Shown here: positions 6,291 to 7,286 of the stretch, piece after piece | Layout: each line of letters opens with the position of its first letter | How positions within the stretch are numbered: the first letter of the stretch is position 1 | DNA from: Deltaproteobacteria bacterium | Lineage (GTDB): Bacteria > Desulfobacterota > DAOWOC01 | NCBI GenBank assembly: GCA_030642225.1 | Contig: DAOWOC010000042.1 | Coordinates: 1 to 7,286, forward strand | Direction: 5' to 3' | DNA length: 7,286 nucleotides | Program-made: the position numbers and the translations under genes | Notes under the pieces: generated by a model | Databases searched by the model: none | What the model was told of the DNA's origin: nothing | The model's input: only the letters and a program-made list of their open reading frames with translations

Positions 6291-7253
6291 TCACTTAATC
6301 GTGGATAATGCATTGTGCAGCGCATCAATCTGTTCCTGGAAATTTTCAAAATAATCTTCAGTACCGATTGAAAATCTCATCAATATATCATTCATATCCT
6401 TTGGTATATAGGGGTATATTTTAGCAAGATTTGCAATGCGATAGGGGTAAAACAAGACCCCATCTTCATTTGCAAGACAAGAATTGCAATGCGGGTATTT
6501 CCCGGGATTTTGTTTAACATCCCTGAAAGTTCGTATGCCTTTTGCAACAGCATAGATAATAATATTACCCATACTCCATAGATCAAAATCATCATAATTG
6601 ATGAAAAGATCAAAATCTATCCATTTATATACACCTGTTTTATTTTCAATATATATATGATCATTTCGTATATCACCGTGATGTTGCCCATTCTTTGCAA
6701 GAAAAGCAATGCCCTCAATGCACCCGATTATTTTTGTTAAAATATCAGGCAGGGTTTCATGAAAATATTCTTCATGAGGCTGGGTAAAGTGATGGATATA
6801 TTTAAAAAGTGGAATTCCACTGATAAAATCAATTATCCGGATAAAATTACCATGCCTGTCCTTTTGGGTTATGCCCTGCATAAAACCCTGGTTACCCCTG
6901 ACAATATCAAGAACCCTGCTTTCTTTTTCAGGACTCCTGAAACCTTTAATACTGAGTCCACCCAGCTTAAAACTAAGGTCTTCATGAAATACGAATTTAA
7001 TTACTTTTTTTTGTCCGGAAGTTAAATCTATTGCATACTTGACCCAGAATTTGGGTTGTTCATCAATGCCAAATCTGCCTTCTTTTGCGTTATTTAAAAT
7101 AAAATAATCATTACCCATAAAACGCCAGACCATAACGTCGGTAATATTAAAATAATTATCAGTTTCTTCTGTTATTTCAGGCAGTCCATAAATTTTTCTG
7201 TTTGTTGTTTCTATAATTCGGTCTTTAAGTTCATTAAGATTGGTAAATATCAC
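6291..7253 (-). CDS. Divergent protein-kinase-like protein with minimal activation segment
   Basis: Probably a cytoplasmic ATP-dependent phosphotransferase of the protein-kinase-like superfamily, 320 aa; substrate unknown. Kinase landmarks: VIKF (84-87, K86 as ATP-site Lys), EKE (109-111, candidate helix-C Glu), hinge-like IIDFISGIPLFKYI (140-153), catalytic loop HGDIRNDHI (192-200, D194), metal site WIDFDLF (211-217, D213; DFD instead of DFG) and DLWSMGNII (224-232), matching subdomain IX of Ser/Thr kinases. Only 10 residues separate D213 from D224, so the usual activation loop and APE motif are missing. The catalytic-loop Asn is His199. A PHCNSC motif (254-259) holds C256 and C259. About 85 N-terminal residues before K86 match nothing I recognise. 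Start GTG 7251-7253 has AAGGA 10 nt upstream, with an in-frame stop eight codons before it. It runs convergently into the response regulator, 6 nt apart. Relatives may include aminoglycoside-phosphotransferase-like enzymes, which also use HGD and DFD. No membrane segment seen. Confidence 0.75.
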   Translation of the reverse strand: MIFTNLNELKDRIIETTNRKIYGLPEITEETDNYFNITDVMVWRFMGNDYFILNNAKEGRFGIDEQPKFWVKYAIDLTSGQKKVIKFVFHEDLSFKLGGLSIKGFRSPEKESRVLDIVRGNQGFMQGITQKDRHGNFIRIIDFISGIPLFKYIHHFTQPHEEYFHETLPDILTKIIGCIEGIAFLAKNGQHHGDIRNDHIYIENKTGVYKWIDFDLFINYDDFDLWSMGNIIIYAVAKGIRTFRDVKQNPGKYPHCNSCLANEDGVLFYPYRIANLAKIYPYIPKDMNDILMRFSIGTEDYFENFQEQIDALHNALSTIK

Positions 7254-7286
7254 TTCTATGAGATCCTTTTGTTATTTTTTTTGAAA

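Noticed and set aside
6250..6330. Intrinsic terminator between the convergent genes
   Set aside because: Only a weak TTGTT/AACAA palindrome near 6260 is visible, without a GC stem or T tract on either strand.
6759..7025. Open frame of 88 codons on the plus strand, opposite the kinase-like gene
   Set aside because: It is antisense to the N-terminal half of a gene with clear kinase motifs and lacks supporting signals.
1..7286. tRNA, rRNA, CRISPR array, insertion sequence or attachment site
   Set aside because: No cloverleaf, spaced direct repeats, transposase or integrase motifs or terminal repeats were seen, and nearly all of the window is accounted for by five genes.

Overview
The window holds five protein-coding genes in three transcription units. 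It is AT-rich and tightly packed, with no RNA genes, CRISPR array, insertion sequence or long non-coding stretch that I can see. Protein families point to a Gram-negative anaerobe-type bacterium, most likely a deltaproteobacterium (Desulfobacterota, Desulfobacterales-like). The main clues are the cytoplasmic PAS histidine kinase with a Rossmann-like head and the response regulator with a glycine-cleavage-H-like tail, both of which I associate with that group from memory. This placement is inference.

Left half (1-3469, minus strand): glgE followed by treS, 21 nt apart. GlgE is the maltosyltransferase that uses maltose-1-phosphate to extend alpha-1,4-glucan, and TreS interconverts trehalose and maltose. 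Together they form the core of the TreS / maltokinase / GlgE route from trehalose to alpha-glucan. treS runs off the left edge, so whether it carries a fused maltokinase cannot be seen here.

Middle (3470-3649): a 180 bp, very AT-rich divergent promoter region. It contains a good sigma70-type promoter candidate for glgE and a perfect 9-bp inverted repeat upstream of the kinase gene.

Right half (3650-6284, plus strand): a two-component pair with an 8-nt gene overlap. Both genes start with TTG behind strong Shine-Dalgarno sequences. The histidine kinase has no membrane segment and reads Rossmann-like domain, PAS, PAS, HisKA, HATPase. Its partner has a normal receiver but no DNA-binding or enzymatic output domain; instead it has a GcvH-like domain lacking the lipoyl-lysine. 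The output is therefore probably protein-protein interaction rather than direct transcription control.

Right edge (6291-7253, minus strand): a divergent protein-kinase-like gene runs convergently into the response regulator with a 6-nt gap. It keeps the ATP-site lysine, the catalytic-loop Asp and the metal-binding Asp, but almost the whole activation segment is missing.

The most unusual part is the signalling cassette (Rossmann-headed kinase, GcvH-tailed regulator and neighbouring atypical kinase) beside an alpha-glucan/trehalose operon. A functional link between the two halves is suggested only by their position.
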